A stretch of DNA of 64,000 bases from Roseiarcus sp963730555. Lineage in GTDB: Bacteria > Pseudomonadota > Alphaproteobacteria > Rhizobiales > Beijerinckiaceae. Position 1 is the first letter of the stretch; each line of letters begins with the position of its first letter. The stretch covers positions 1 through 64,000 of the forward strand of contig CAVSSS010000039.1 in the NCBI GenBank assembly GCA_963730555.1, read 5' to 3'. This document shows positions 35,550 through 43,765 of this stretch, piece by piece. The translations under genes and the position numbers were made by a program. The notes below the pieces were generated by a model. It was not told where the DNA came from and did not search any database. It was given only the letters and a program-made list of their open reading frames with translations.

Positions 35550-36515
35550 CTGGCATACGCGCTCGGCGTCGTCATCACGCTCGCCTTGTCCCCCTTCGCC
35601 GATGCCGGCCCGATCGTCGATCGCATCAAGTCCTCAGGGGCCATTCGCTGCGGCGGCGCCACCCGCCCTGGACTGGTCAGCCAGTCGCCCGACAGCGCGC
35701 CCTCCGGCCTCTATCTCGATCTTTGTCGCGCGATCGGCGCGGCGGTGCTCGGACCGCAAGGCAAAATCGAGTTCCATCTTTATGATTCCGACGGCGCGTT
35801 CGCGCGCGTCGCCAATGGCGCGGATGATCTTTTCTTCCTTGACGGATCGGAGATTGCCGACCATCGCCTCGCCGGCGCGGCGACGCTTGGGCCCGCGGTC
35901 TATTTCGTCGCGACTGCGGCCATGGTCCATGGCCCTGCTTCAATCCATGAATTGAGCGATCTGAAGGCTAAGTCCATCTGCTTCTATCAGGGCGACGACG
36001 CACATCTGACGCTTGAAGCGTCGATGGCCGCGCGGCGTCTCGATTTTGTCCGCATGGGTTACATGGAATACGGCGAACTGCACGACGCCTACAACGCCGG
36101 CGTTTGCGACGCTGAAGTCGGCGAGAGTGGAGACCTGGCGGCCGCGAGGCTTGCGGAACATTCAACGCCCGCGAGCCGCATCCTGACCGAGCCGCTCGGC
36201 ACTTTCCCCGTGTTCGCTGCGACTCCGGCAAGCGATCCGCAATGGTCGGCGATTGTCGTCTGGGCGATCTATGCCCTGCAACGCGCCGAACTGCCCGCGA
36301 CCGCGTGGACGGCCGCAGGCCTTACGTCCTTGGCCGTCGAGGGGCCGGATCTCGGGCTCCCTGAAGATTGGGCCAAACGGGTCGTCGGCGCCGCCGGCTC
36401 CTATGCCGACATCTACGCGCGCAATCTCGGCGAAAGCTCGCCCCTCAAGCTTCCGCCCGGCCCAAACGCGCCGACCGAACTCGGCGGCCTGTTCGTCACA
36501 CCCTATCGCGAATAG
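35550..36515 (+). CDS. Periplasmic amino-acid-type solute-binding protein (start uncertain)
   Basis: Resembles family 3 solute-binding proteins such as AapJ/general amino-acid binders: after a hydrophobic signal (LAYALGVVITLALSPFADAG) come RIKSSGAIRCGGATRPGLVS, GLYLDLCRAIGAAVLG, DLFFLDGSEIADHRLAG, AVYFVATAAMVHGPASI, AKSICFYQGDDAHLTLEA and CDAEVGESGDLAAARL. About 320 residues. The open frame begins at 35412, but its first ~45 codons are REP repeat, so the true start is probably close to 35550 at a non-ATG codon; I give it as approximate. No ABC permease or ATPase lies beside it. Confidence 0.7.
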   Translation: MAYALGVVITLALSPFADAGPIVDRIKSSGAIRCGGATRPGLVSQSPDSAPSGLYLDLCRAIGAAVLGPQGKIEFHLYDSDGAFARVANGADDLFFLDGSEIADHRLAGAATLGPAVYFVATAAMVHGPASIHELSDLKAKSICFYQGDDAHLTLEASMAARRLDFVRMGYMEYGELHDAYNAGVCDAEVGESGDLAAARLAEHSTPASRILTEPLGTFPVFAATPASDPQWSAIVVWAIYALQRAELPATAWTAAGLTSLAVEGPDLGLPEDWAKRVVGAAGSYADIYARNLGESSPLKLPPGPNAPTELGGLFVTPYRE

Positions 36516-36539
36516 GCGAGGCGGCATAACCTCACTTGG

Positions 36540-37001
36540 ATGGCGAAGACTAGCGCTGGGATCTTGCTGTTCCGCCGCCGTCCGGCGGGGATCGAGGTCA
36601 TGCTCGTCCATCCGGGCGGACCGTTCTGGGCGAAGAAAGAAGAAGGCGCGTGGTCGCTCCCCAAGGGTTTGGCGGACGAAGGGGAAGACCTGCTCGCAGC
36701 CGCGAAGCGCGAATTTCTCGAAGAGACCGGCATGACAGTCGAGGGCGAGTTCCTCGACCTCGGAGCGCACAAGCAGCCGGGCGGCAAGACGATCGTCGCC
36801 TGGGCGTGTGAGGGAGATTTCGATCCGGCGCTATTGAAGAGCAACACATTCGAGATCGAATGGCCGCCGCGGTCCGGCAAGACGGCCGAGTTCCCGGAGG
36901 TCGACCGAGCCGCATGGTTTTCGGTCGACCTGGCGCTCATGAAGATCAACACGGGGCAAAAGCCGATCCTTGCGGCGCTTAGCGCGTCAGCAATTCCTTA
37001 G
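36540..37001 (+). CDS. Nudix hydrolase
   Basis: 153 residues. Hydrolyses a nucleoside-diphosphate derivative with Mg2+; the Nudix box G-x5-E-x7-R-E-x2-E-E-x-G is complete in GLADEGEDLLAAAKREFLEE followed by TGM. The rest (SAGILLFRRRPAGIEVMLVH and EGAWSLPKG before the box; TAEFPEVDRAAWFSVDLA after it) matches small MutT-like proteins of the diadenosine-polyphosphate or general house-cleaning type. It follows the binding-protein gene by 24 bases. Intact. Confidence 0.93.
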   Translation: MAKTSAGILLFRRRPAGIEVMLVHPGGPFWAKKEEGAWSLPKGLADEGEDLLAAAKREFLEETGMTVEGEFLDLGAHKQPGGKTIVAWACEGDFDPALLKSNTFEIEWPPRSGKTAEFPEVDRAAWFSVDLALMKINTGQKPILAALSASAIP

Positions 37002-37548
37002 ATCAGCCAAGCCCTTATAGCGTCAGCTGTCGGTCGGCGTTATACGCTTCGCACAGCGGGCGGGGAGGCGCGCTTCCAGGACGGACAAGCCCTTCCCACA
37101 CAATTTCTTGTGTAAATCCGTACCGTATGATAATGTGCCTGATGATCGGAAAATGGGAAATTTCCAGGCAAACGGGCGCCCTAGCCCTAATCCTGGCCGG
37201 CTGGCGCGAACACACGGGCCGTGAGAGGCTGGTGAGAGAGTTTACTCACAACCTGCGACGCGAGCGGAGGGTCGGACGAGATTTTTATTTTTTTCGCTCC
37301 TAACCCATTGAAAAGGCCAGATTCTGAAAAACAAATGAAAGCCTTTTTGCTTTTATCTATTTGGATTTGCTTGTGTTTATTTGCGGGCCGCTCGCGCCTA
37401 GGTTGTATCCGCTCCTCGGACGATCCCTGTCTCGAGAGCGCCGGATCGCGCCGAAAATCCCGTTCCTGGGCTGCCGGCGCCGGCCTTGCCATTCGCTCCC
37501 CATCGTGAAACACGCGCTGCACAAGACCTTTCGTGAACGGACCCGCGC
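37002..37548. other. 547-base intergenic region, AT-rich centre
   Basis: No recognised gene, RNA or repeat. The part around 37270-37380 is markedly AT-rich (runs of T and A) compared with the surroundings and is probably the promoter of the protease gene at 37549. A 66-codon frame at 37308-37508 begins with a hydrophobic stretch (MKRPDSEKQMKAFLLLSIWI) but continues without family features and is not counted. Confidence 0.4.
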
Positions 37549-38556
37549 ATGGCGTTCTGGCTGGATATCGCCGCCTTCCTTGTCAAAGCCCTGATCATCG
37601 TCGCGGCGATCGGCGGCCTTGCCGTCTTGATCGCTCGTCTTGCGCGCTCGAGCGAACCGAAGGACCAGGAGATCAAGGTCCACTCGCTCGACGAGCGCTA
37701 CGACGACATGCGCGACGCCATAAACGGCGCGCTGCTCGAGAGGAAGGAACGCAAGGCGCTCGCCAAGAGCCTCAAGAAAGAGGCCAAAGCAGCCGCCAAG
37801 GCGCGCCGCGGCCAGGAGCCGGGAAAGCGCATCTATGTCCTCGCCTTCAAGGGCGACATCCGGGCGAGCGCAGTCAAGCGGCTTGGCGCGGAGATCGACG
37901 CCGTCCTCATCGCCGCGCGGGCGGGAACCGACGAAGCGGTGATCCGGATCGAGAGTCCGGGCGGCACAGTGACCGGCTATGGCCTCGCGGCCGCAGAGAT
38001 TTTGCGCTTGCGCGAACGAAAGATCAACGTCACCGCCTCGGTCGACCAGGTTGCGGCGAGCGGCGGCTACATGATGGCATGCGCGGCGGACCGCATTGTC
38101 GCCGCGCCCTTTGCGATTGTCGGCTCGATCGGCGTTGTGGCGCCCGTGCCGAACCTCCATAGGCTTCTGAAAAAGAACGAGATCGATTTTGAGGAAATAA
38201 CCGCGGGCGAGTTCAAGCGCACCGTCTCGGTCCTGGGCGAGATCACGCCGGCAGGCCGCGAACATTTCCGCGAGAAGCTCGACACGACCCACCAGGCGTT
38301 CAAGGATCATGTCGCGCAGTGCCGCCCGAACGTGGACATAGAGCGCGTTGCAAATGGCGACTATTGGCTGGCGCGCGAAGCGCTGCCGCTTGGCCTCGTC
38401 GACGAGATCATGACCGGCGACGAACTCTTGTTCCGGGCCCGCGACACGGCGCGGCTGTACGAAGTCTCGACTGAAGCGCGCAAGACTTTGCTGCAACAGC
38501 TCCTGAGTGGCTTCGGCGCCGTGGCGCAGAAGGTGGCGGACGTGACCGTCGCATAG
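37549..38556 (+). CDS. sohB: S49-family membrane protease, SohB-like
   Basis: Inner-membrane serine protease of the signal-peptide-peptidase type, 335 residues. One N-terminal membrane helix (FLVKALIIVAAIGGLAVLIA), a charged linker with KALAKSLKKEAKAAAKARR, then the protease domain: IYVLAFKGDIRASAVKRLGA, VIRIESPGGTVTGYGLAAAE, the nucleophile Ser in QVAASGGYMMACAADRI, GSIGVVAPVPNLHRLL and the general-base Lys in AGEFKRTVSVLGEITPAGRE. The order and helix match SohB rather than the longer SppA. Intact. Confidence 0.93.
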   Translation: MAFWLDIAAFLVKALIIVAAIGGLAVLIARLARSSEPKDQEIKVHSLDERYDDMRDAINGALLERKERKALAKSLKKEAKAAAKARRGQEPGKRIYVLAFKGDIRASAVKRLGAEIDAVLIAARAGTDEAVIRIESPGGTVTGYGLAAAEILRLRERKINVTASVDQVAASGGYMMACAADRIVAAPFAIVGSIGVVAPVPNLHRLLKKNEIDFEEITAGEFKRTVSVLGEITPAGREHFREKLDTTHQAFKDHVAQCRPNVDIERVANGDYWLAREALPLGLVDEIMTGDELLFRARDTARLYEVSTEARKTLLQQLLSGFGAVAQKVADVTVA

Positions 38557-38603
38557 ATAACCGCGACGTAGCGTGTTTGCGGCGAGGTTTGCTTTTCGCG
38601 CCT

Positions 38604-38855
38604 TCACTTAAGCTCGTAGCAATTGACAATCGTGCGCGGACTACGCGTCACGTCGTAGAGAACGCCGCACTGAACAAGCGCGTTCTGTCCCGGATGGCGG
38701 AACAGGATGAGCGACGTGCGATTGTCGTAGCCACTGGCGTAGCCGGCGATCTCCCACCCTTGCGCCAGCAATTGATCGATCGTCAGCGGCGACTGCTCGG
38801 CGGCCGCAAAGCTCAACGCCGCCAGCATCATCGCGAAGCAAAGGCCTGAACGCAT
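38604..38855 (-). CDS. Small secreted hypothetical protein
   Basis: 83 residues. Signal peptide MRSGLCFAMMLAALSFAAAE, then a compact mature part (TIDQLLAQGWEIAGYASGYD, SLILFRHPGQNALVQCGVLY, TIVNCYELK) with two cysteines that could pair. I have no family name, but short exported proteins of this look are common in Hyphomicrobiales. It converges with the protease gene. The long minus-strand open frame to 40196 that contains it is a shadow of the HlyD gene. Confidence 0.65.
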   Translation of the reverse strand: MRSGLCFAMMLAALSFAAAEQSPLTIDQLLAQGWEIAGYASGYDNRTSLILFRHPGQNALVQCGVLYDVTRSPRTIVNCYELK

Positions 38856-39122
38856 CCGAGAATCTCCTAATGCGCCCGCGCCCGTCTCGTTCACTTTAAG
38901 CGCGACCCGCGGTTCCCTCAATTCAACTTGCGCGAGTCCAGCGCCATCGCTGAACGAGACTTCGCTTCGCCATCCTCGCCGAGCCCTTGACCGCCCGCGC
39001 CGACTACTCCAGTAGCGCCGGCTCAGCAAATGGCCGCGGGCGCCAACGTCCTCTATCGTGGCCTGCTCGCAAAGCGCTGGTTGATTACGGAGAACGATCT
39101 CGTGGCGGGAGACGATTCTAGC

Positions 39123-40184
39123 ATGACGGATGTCAAAGAGAGCCCAGCGCAGGACGATCGCGTGAAACCCGAGCCGGCGCGCGAGCGGCCAAGCGGCAGC
39201 GCGACGGCCGCCGCGGCGATCGTTAGCCTGATCCTCGCTGGGATCGTGGGCCTCTCGATCTGGTATCTCGCGCGGCTTCAGCCGCTCATCGTCCAGGGCG
39301 AAGCCGACGCGACTCGCATCGACATCGCCGCGCGGGTCGACGGACGCGTCGGCCAACGTCCCGTCGAGCGCGGCCAAAATGTCGCGGCCGGACAATTGCT
39401 GTTCGAGATCGACAATCCGGAACTGATCACCAAATGGCGTCAGGCTGAGGCCGGCGTTGACGTCGCGAAGGCCCAGCTCGCCAATATCCTGGTGGGCACG
39501 CGCGCAGAAGTGGTCGATCAGAAGAAGGCGGCGCTCGAGAGCGCCGAGGCCAACTTCCAGCTCGCCGACAAGACCTACGCCCGCATCAAGGACCTCGCCG
39601 GTACGGGCAACGCGCCGCTGCAACGCCTCGACGAGGTTACGAACTCGCGCGAAGTGGCGAAGCGAGACCAGGATAGCGCGCAGCTCGCCTACAACGAAGC
39701 CGTGAACGGGGCGACCAAGGAAGAGCGAGAGATCGCCCGGACCAACGTGCTCCAGGCGCAGGCCAGCGTCGATACGATCAAGGCCAGCGTCGACGAGCTC
39801 ACGGTCAAAGCGCCGATCGCCTCGCAGGTCTATCAGATCGGGGCGGAGCTCGGGGAATATGTTTCGCCCGGCGTGCCGCTTCTCTCGCTGATCGACCTCA
39901 GCGACGTCTGGCTCAGGTTCAATCTTCGCGAAGATCTGGTCAAGGGGCTCAAGGTCGGCGACCGGTTCAAGATGCGCGTCCCCGCGCTCGGCGATCAGGA
40001 AATCGAGGCCGAGATCAAGCTGATCGAGACGCGCGGCGAATATGCGGGATGGCGCGCGACCCGGGCGACGGGCGACTTCGACTTGAGAACCTTCGAAGTG
40101 CGCGCCTATCCTGTCTCGCCCCTTCCCGCGCTTCGGCCGGGCATGAGCGTTTATGCCGAATGGCCGACGGGCGAGCGCAAGTGA
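39123..40184 (+). CDS. HlyD-family membrane fusion protein (first of two)
   Basis: 353 residues. One membrane helix (AAAAIVSLILAGIVGLSIWY), then an HlyD adaptor: ADATRIDIAARVDGRVGQRP and VERGQNVAAGQLLFEIDNPE (lipoyl-like half), a long coiled coil (about residues 105-235), VKAPIASQVYQIGAELGEYV and the beta-barrel LIDLSDVWLRFNLREDLV. It resembles the YbhG/EmrA-like adaptors that couple inner-membrane transporters to the outer membrane. The ATG at 39123 is preferred to 39030. Its stop overlaps the GTG of the permease gene (GTGA). Confidence 0.88.
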   Translation: MTDVKESPAQDDRVKPEPARERPSGSATAAAAIVSLILAGIVGLSIWYLARLQPLIVQGEADATRIDIAARVDGRVGQRPVERGQNVAAGQLLFEIDNPELITKWRQAEAGVDVAKAQLANILVGTRAEVVDQKKAALESAEANFQLADKTYARIKDLAGTGNAPLQRLDEVTNSREVAKRDQDSAQLAYNEAVNGATKEEREIARTNVLQAQASVDTIKASVDELTVKAPIASQVYQIGAELGEYVSPGVPLLSLIDLSDVWLRFNLREDLVKGLKVGDRFKMRVPALGDQEIEAEIKLIETRGEYAGWRATRATGDFDLRTFEVRAYPVSPLPALRPGMSVYAEWPTGERK

Positions 40185-42514
40185 GGGCGCCGCCAAAGCC
40201 GGGGCTTCTTCTGGTCGCGACGCGCGAATTGCGCTGGATGAAGCGCGATGGGGTCGCGCTCATCTTGGTCCTGCTCGTTCCCGTCCTCGCCTTCGCCATC
40301 CTGACGCTGACGTTCAGCAACGCGGTCATTCGCAATCTTCGCGTCGCCATCGTCGACGCGGACCGTTCCGCGACTTCGCTCATCTATGTCCAGTCTATCG
40401 CCTCGGCACCAGGCGTTACCGTCGCCGAGCGATCGAGCGACATGAGAAGCGCAATGCAGGCCGTGCGCTCCGGCGACGCGATCGCCGCCGTCTATATCCC
40501 CGAAAATTTCGAGCGCGACCTCCTCGCCAGGAAGCGGCCGCAAGTGGTCTCGTTATACAACCGGCAATATTTCACGCCCGGCAACAACGCGGCCTCGGCG
40601 ATACAGAGCGCCATTTCAGCGGCTACCGCTGCGCTGCCCCGCGAGGCGGACGGCGGAGGGTACAAGCCGGGCGCCCTTGTCGCCGAAGAATATGTCCTGT
40701 CGAACCCGGCGCTCAATTTCGCCCAGTTCCTGCTGCGAGCGGTTCTGCCCACGGTGCTGCACGTCGTGACCGCGATCGCCGGCGGCTACGCGGTCGGCTC
40801 GGAATTCTCTCAGCGCAGCAAGCGCGCCTGGATGCGCGCCGCCGGCGGCCGGCCGCTTGTCGCGCTCATGGGCAAGCTCATGCCTTTGTTCGGCATCTTC
40901 ATCATCATGATGGTGGTCGACGCCGCGATCATCCATGGGCTCTACGGCGTCAACTTCCGAGGCGATCCGTTGCTAGTTGCGGCGGCGGCCTCCCTTCTCC
41001 TTATCGCCTATCTTTCCTTCGGCGCTCTTTTGGTTCTTCTCACTCAGGCGCTTTCGACGGGCCTGAGTCTCATCGCGATCTTCTGCAATCCGGCGTTCGG
41101 CTTCGCAGGCGTCGGATTCCCGGTTAGCGCGATGGGGACTTTTCCCCAAGCCTGGGGTTCAATTCTGCCGCTGCGCTGGTATCTGCAGGTGCTGTTCGAC
41201 CAGGCTGCGCGTGGCGTGCCGGCTGCAAACTCGGTCCGGCCGTTCCTTATCCTCGCCTGCCTCGCCTGCCTCTATTTCGCGCTCGCCTGGGCGAGGCTTC
41301 GCGCCATCGCCTACGCCCCGCCGAAACGAGAGCCGGAGCCCGCCCCGCGCCTCCGATATGGACGAGGCGTCGCTATCGCGATGGGCAATGAGGTCCAGCG
41401 CATTCTCGGCGACCGCGGGGTCTTGGGCCTGATCGTCCTCGCGCCGCTCGCCTACGGAGCACTCTATCCGCAGCCCTACCTCGGACAGGTTCTTCGCAGC
41501 ATACCGATCGCCGTCGTCGATCAGGATCGAACGGAGCTCAGCCGTGATCTCGTGCAAGCCTTGGATTCGGATGAGGCGCTCAAGGTCGCAGTGCGAACGG
41601 ACACGCTTGCCGACGCTCAGGCCGCTCTCGACCGCCATGATGTCTTCGCCATTCTCGCGATTCCCAAAGACACGGAAAAGCAGGTCTTACGCGGCGACAA
41701 GGCGCGGATCGCTGCCTATGTCGACGCAGCCTATTTTCTCCTCTACAGCCGGACCCTGCAGGGCATATCGGAAGCCGCTTCGACAGTCTGCGCCGACATA
41801 GCGACGCGAGGCGCCCGCAGCGAGGGAAGCCTCGTTTATGCGGCGATGGCCCGCAGCGCCTCGCCGATCGATTTCCTCTCCCAACCTTTGTTCAACCCGA
41901 CGGGCGGCTACGCCAGCTATGTCGTGCCAGCCGCCTTCATCCTCATTCTGCAACAGACGCTGCTTTTGGGCGTCGCATCGCTTGGCGGGGCGGCCTACAC
42001 GATCGGCGGCCGTGCAACCCGCTGGCTTCGATCCGGGGCGCGCGCCGTCTTCGGTCAGGCGCTCGCGCATCTCTGCTTCGCGCTGCCGGGACTTGCGCTC
42101 TATTTGATCGTGCTGCCGCGGGTTTACGGGTTTTCGACGCTCGGCCGGCTCGAGGATCTTATCCTGATGGCGGTTCCCTTCGTGCTCTCCGTCAGCTTTT
42201 TGGCCCAGTTCGTGAGCGCGTGGTTCACACGCCGGGAAACGGCGATTTTCATCTTCATCGCCGTCAGCCTTCCGCTCTTCTTCCAGGTCGGCGTATCCTG
42301 GCCGGTCGAAGCGCTCCCCGATTTCATCCGAACCGCAAGCCGCATCATTCCCAGCACCTTGGCCATCGACGGATTCATTCGCATCAATCAGATGGGGGCG
42401 AGCATTATGGAGGTGAGGCGCGATTGGACGACCTTGTGGATTTTGACGATCGTCTACGGGTTGCTCGCCGTGATTGCGACCCGTCTTGCTTCCCGCAATG
42501 AGGCGCTCGCATGA
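40181..42514 (+). CDS. Double ABC-2 type permease in one polypeptide
   Basis: 777 residues made of two ABC-2 (YhhJ/YbhR-type) halves. Half 1: TRELRWMKRDGVALILVLLV helix, a periplasmic domain (LRVAIVDADRSATSLIYVQS ... YIPENFERDLL) and five C-terminal helices (about 195-385). Half 2 repeats this order: ILGDRGVLGLIVLAPLAYGA, IPIAVVDQDRTELSRDLVQA, FAILAIPKDTEKQVLRGD, then helices from about 575 to the end. Both halves share the VVDxDR(T/S) motif. Start GTG at 40181 overlaps the upstream stop; the stop overlaps the next ATG. No nucleotide-binding protein is present in the cluster. Confidence 0.88.
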   Translation: MRAPPKPGLLLVATRELRWMKRDGVALILVLLVPVLAFAILTLTFSNAVIRNLRVAIVDADRSATSLIYVQSIASAPGVTVAERSSDMRSAMQAVRSGDAIAAVYIPENFERDLLARKRPQVVSLYNRQYFTPGNNAASAIQSAISAATAALPREADGGGYKPGALVAEEYVLSNPALNFAQFLLRAVLPTVLHVVTAIAGGYAVGSEFSQRSKRAWMRAAGGRPLVALMGKLMPLFGIFIIMMVVDAAIIHGLYGVNFRGDPLLVAAAASLLLIAYLSFGALLVLLTQALSTGLSLIAIFCNPAFGFAGVGFPVSAMGTFPQAWGSILPLRWYLQVLFDQAARGVPAANSVRPFLILACLACLYFALAWARLRAIAYAPPKREPEPAPRLRYGRGVAIAMGNEVQRILGDRGVLGLIVLAPLAYGALYPQPYLGQVLRSIPIAVVDQDRTELSRDLVQALDSDEALKVAVRTDTLADAQAALDRHDVFAILAIPKDTEKQVLRGDKARIAAYVDAAYFLLYSRTLQGISEAASTVCADIATRGARSEGSLVYAAMARSASPIDFLSQPLFNPTGGYASYVVPAAFILILQQTLLLGVASLGGAAYTIGGRATRWLRSGARAVFGQALAHLCFALPGLALYLIVLPRVYGFSTLGRLEDLILMAVPFVLSVSFLAQFVSAWFTRRETAIFIFIAVSLPLFFQVGVSWPVEALPDFIRTASRIIPSTLAIDGFIRINQMGASIMEVRRDWTTLWILTIVYGLLAVIATRLASRNEALA

Positions 42515-43500
42515 ATGCTAGCGGTCGGACGGTCGCGATCCTGGCGACGGTGGTGCTCATCGGGGCAGCCGGGACCGCGCTGTTTTGGTTTGAAACGCAG
42601 CGGAAGCCTCGGCCACCACTCATTGGCGTCGTGCACGAGACGCAGATCCGCATCGCGCCCGAAATTTCAGCGCGATTGGCCTCGCTGCCGGTGAAGCCGT
42701 TGCAGCCAGTGCGCAAGGGCGACGTGATCGCGGTGCTGTCGAGCCCAGAGGTCACGGCCTCCCTCGAGGAAGCGAAGGCGAATTTGGAATCGGCGCGCGC
42801 CAATCTCGCCAATGTCGTAGCAGGGGTGCGGCAGGAGGAGCGCGACACCGCGGCGCAGAACGTCGCGATCGCCGACTCGAACCTCACCCTCGCCAGGCAG
42901 CAGTTTGCGCGAGTCTCCGTGCTGGCGGCGAAGAACTATGCGAGCCGGCAGCAGTATGACGAGGACGCCGCCGCATTGAGTAAGGCTGAGGCCAGCCTCG
43001 TTCTCGCCAACGCGGCTTTGGATCAGACCAAGGCTGGACCGACGAAAGAGGAGCTTGAGGTCGCGCAAAGCCAGGTTGCGCTTGGGCTGGCGACGGTCGC
43101 CGACCTTGAGGCGCAGCTCGCCAAGGCGACGCTCACCTCGCCGGTGGACGGGATTGCGCGGCTTCTCGTCGCCGAACATGGCGAAGCGATCTCTCCGGGC
43201 CAGCCGGTCATAACGCTTGCAGTCGCTGGGGACCGCTGGTTCACCTTCACGATCCGCGAGGACCGCCTTCAAGGACTGACGGTGGGTTCGAAGGTCGCAC
43301 TCCGAACCGCGGCCGGAGATCGTTTCGAAGCCAAAGTCATAGAGCTCAGGCCGCTCGGCGAGTTCGCTGTCTGGCGCGCGGCGCGCGCGGTCGGAGACCA
43401 TGACATCAACAACTTTCTCCTGCGCGCCGATCCGATCGGCCCGACCCCGAAGCTCGAGCCGGGCATGACCGTGTGGATCGACGAGGGAGAAGCTGGCTAA
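42511..43500 (+). CDS. HlyD-family membrane fusion protein (second of two)
   Basis: 329 residues, translated with a 4-base overlap (ATGA) to the permease. N-terminal helix VAILATVVLIGAAGTALFWF, then ETQIRIAPEISARLASLPVK and VRKGDVIAVLSSPEVTASLE, a coiled coil (about 80-200), TLTSPVDGIARLLVAEHGEA and the barrel AGDRWFTFTIREDRLQGLTV. It differs from the first adaptor in sequence, so is not a recent duplicate. The two adaptors flank the double permease, suggesting a hetero-adaptor export complex. Confidence 0.88.
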   Translation: MNASGRTVAILATVVLIGAAGTALFWFETQRKPRPPLIGVVHETQIRIAPEISARLASLPVKPLQPVRKGDVIAVLSSPEVTASLEEAKANLESARANLANVVAGVRQEERDTAAQNVAIADSNLTLARQQFARVSVLAAKNYASRQQYDEDAAALSKAEASLVLANAALDQTKAGPTKEELEVAQSQVALGLATVADLEAQLAKATLTSPVDGIARLLVAEHGEAISPGQPVITLAVAGDRWFTFTIREDRLQGLTVGSKVALRTAAGDRFEAKVIELRPLGEFAVWRAARAVGDHDINNFLLRADPIGPTPKLEPGMTVWIDEGEAG

Positions 43501-43546
43501 CCACCGCTGAAAGCGTGCGGCTGCGCAACGCGGTCTAGCTTACCCG

Positions 43547-43662
43547 CTCATTCTGAGGCGCCGCGGAGCGGCCTCGAAGAATGATCCAGCTGGCGTCGCC
43601 GGTCCCACGCCTGCTGGACCGTACTTCGAGACGCCACGCTTCGCCCGACCCTCAGGACAAAG
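43547..43662. repeat. REP/BIME-like palindromic element, copy 3
   Basis: Unit 43547-43584 (CTCATTCTGAGGCGCCGCGG ... CTCGAAGAATGA) faces unit 43621-43662 (GTACTTCGAGACGCCACGCT ... CCTCAGGACAAAGG). It shows the same paired inverted organisation as copies at 19605 and 35438, with sequence drift. It lies between the exporter operon and ettA. Confidence 0.7.
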
Positions 43663-43765
43663 GTGGAGGCGGCGCGTGATCACAGCGCGACGCCTTCGCG
43701 CGCCTTGCCTCCCATGCCCACCCCTGATATGCCGCCCGCAATCTCCGAACAATCCAGGAATGCCT

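Noticed and set aside
38604..40196. A 530-codon minus-strand frame opposite the HlyD gene
   Set aside because: Only its last 83 codons (signal peptide onwards) look like a protein; the rest is the shadow of the adaptor gene.
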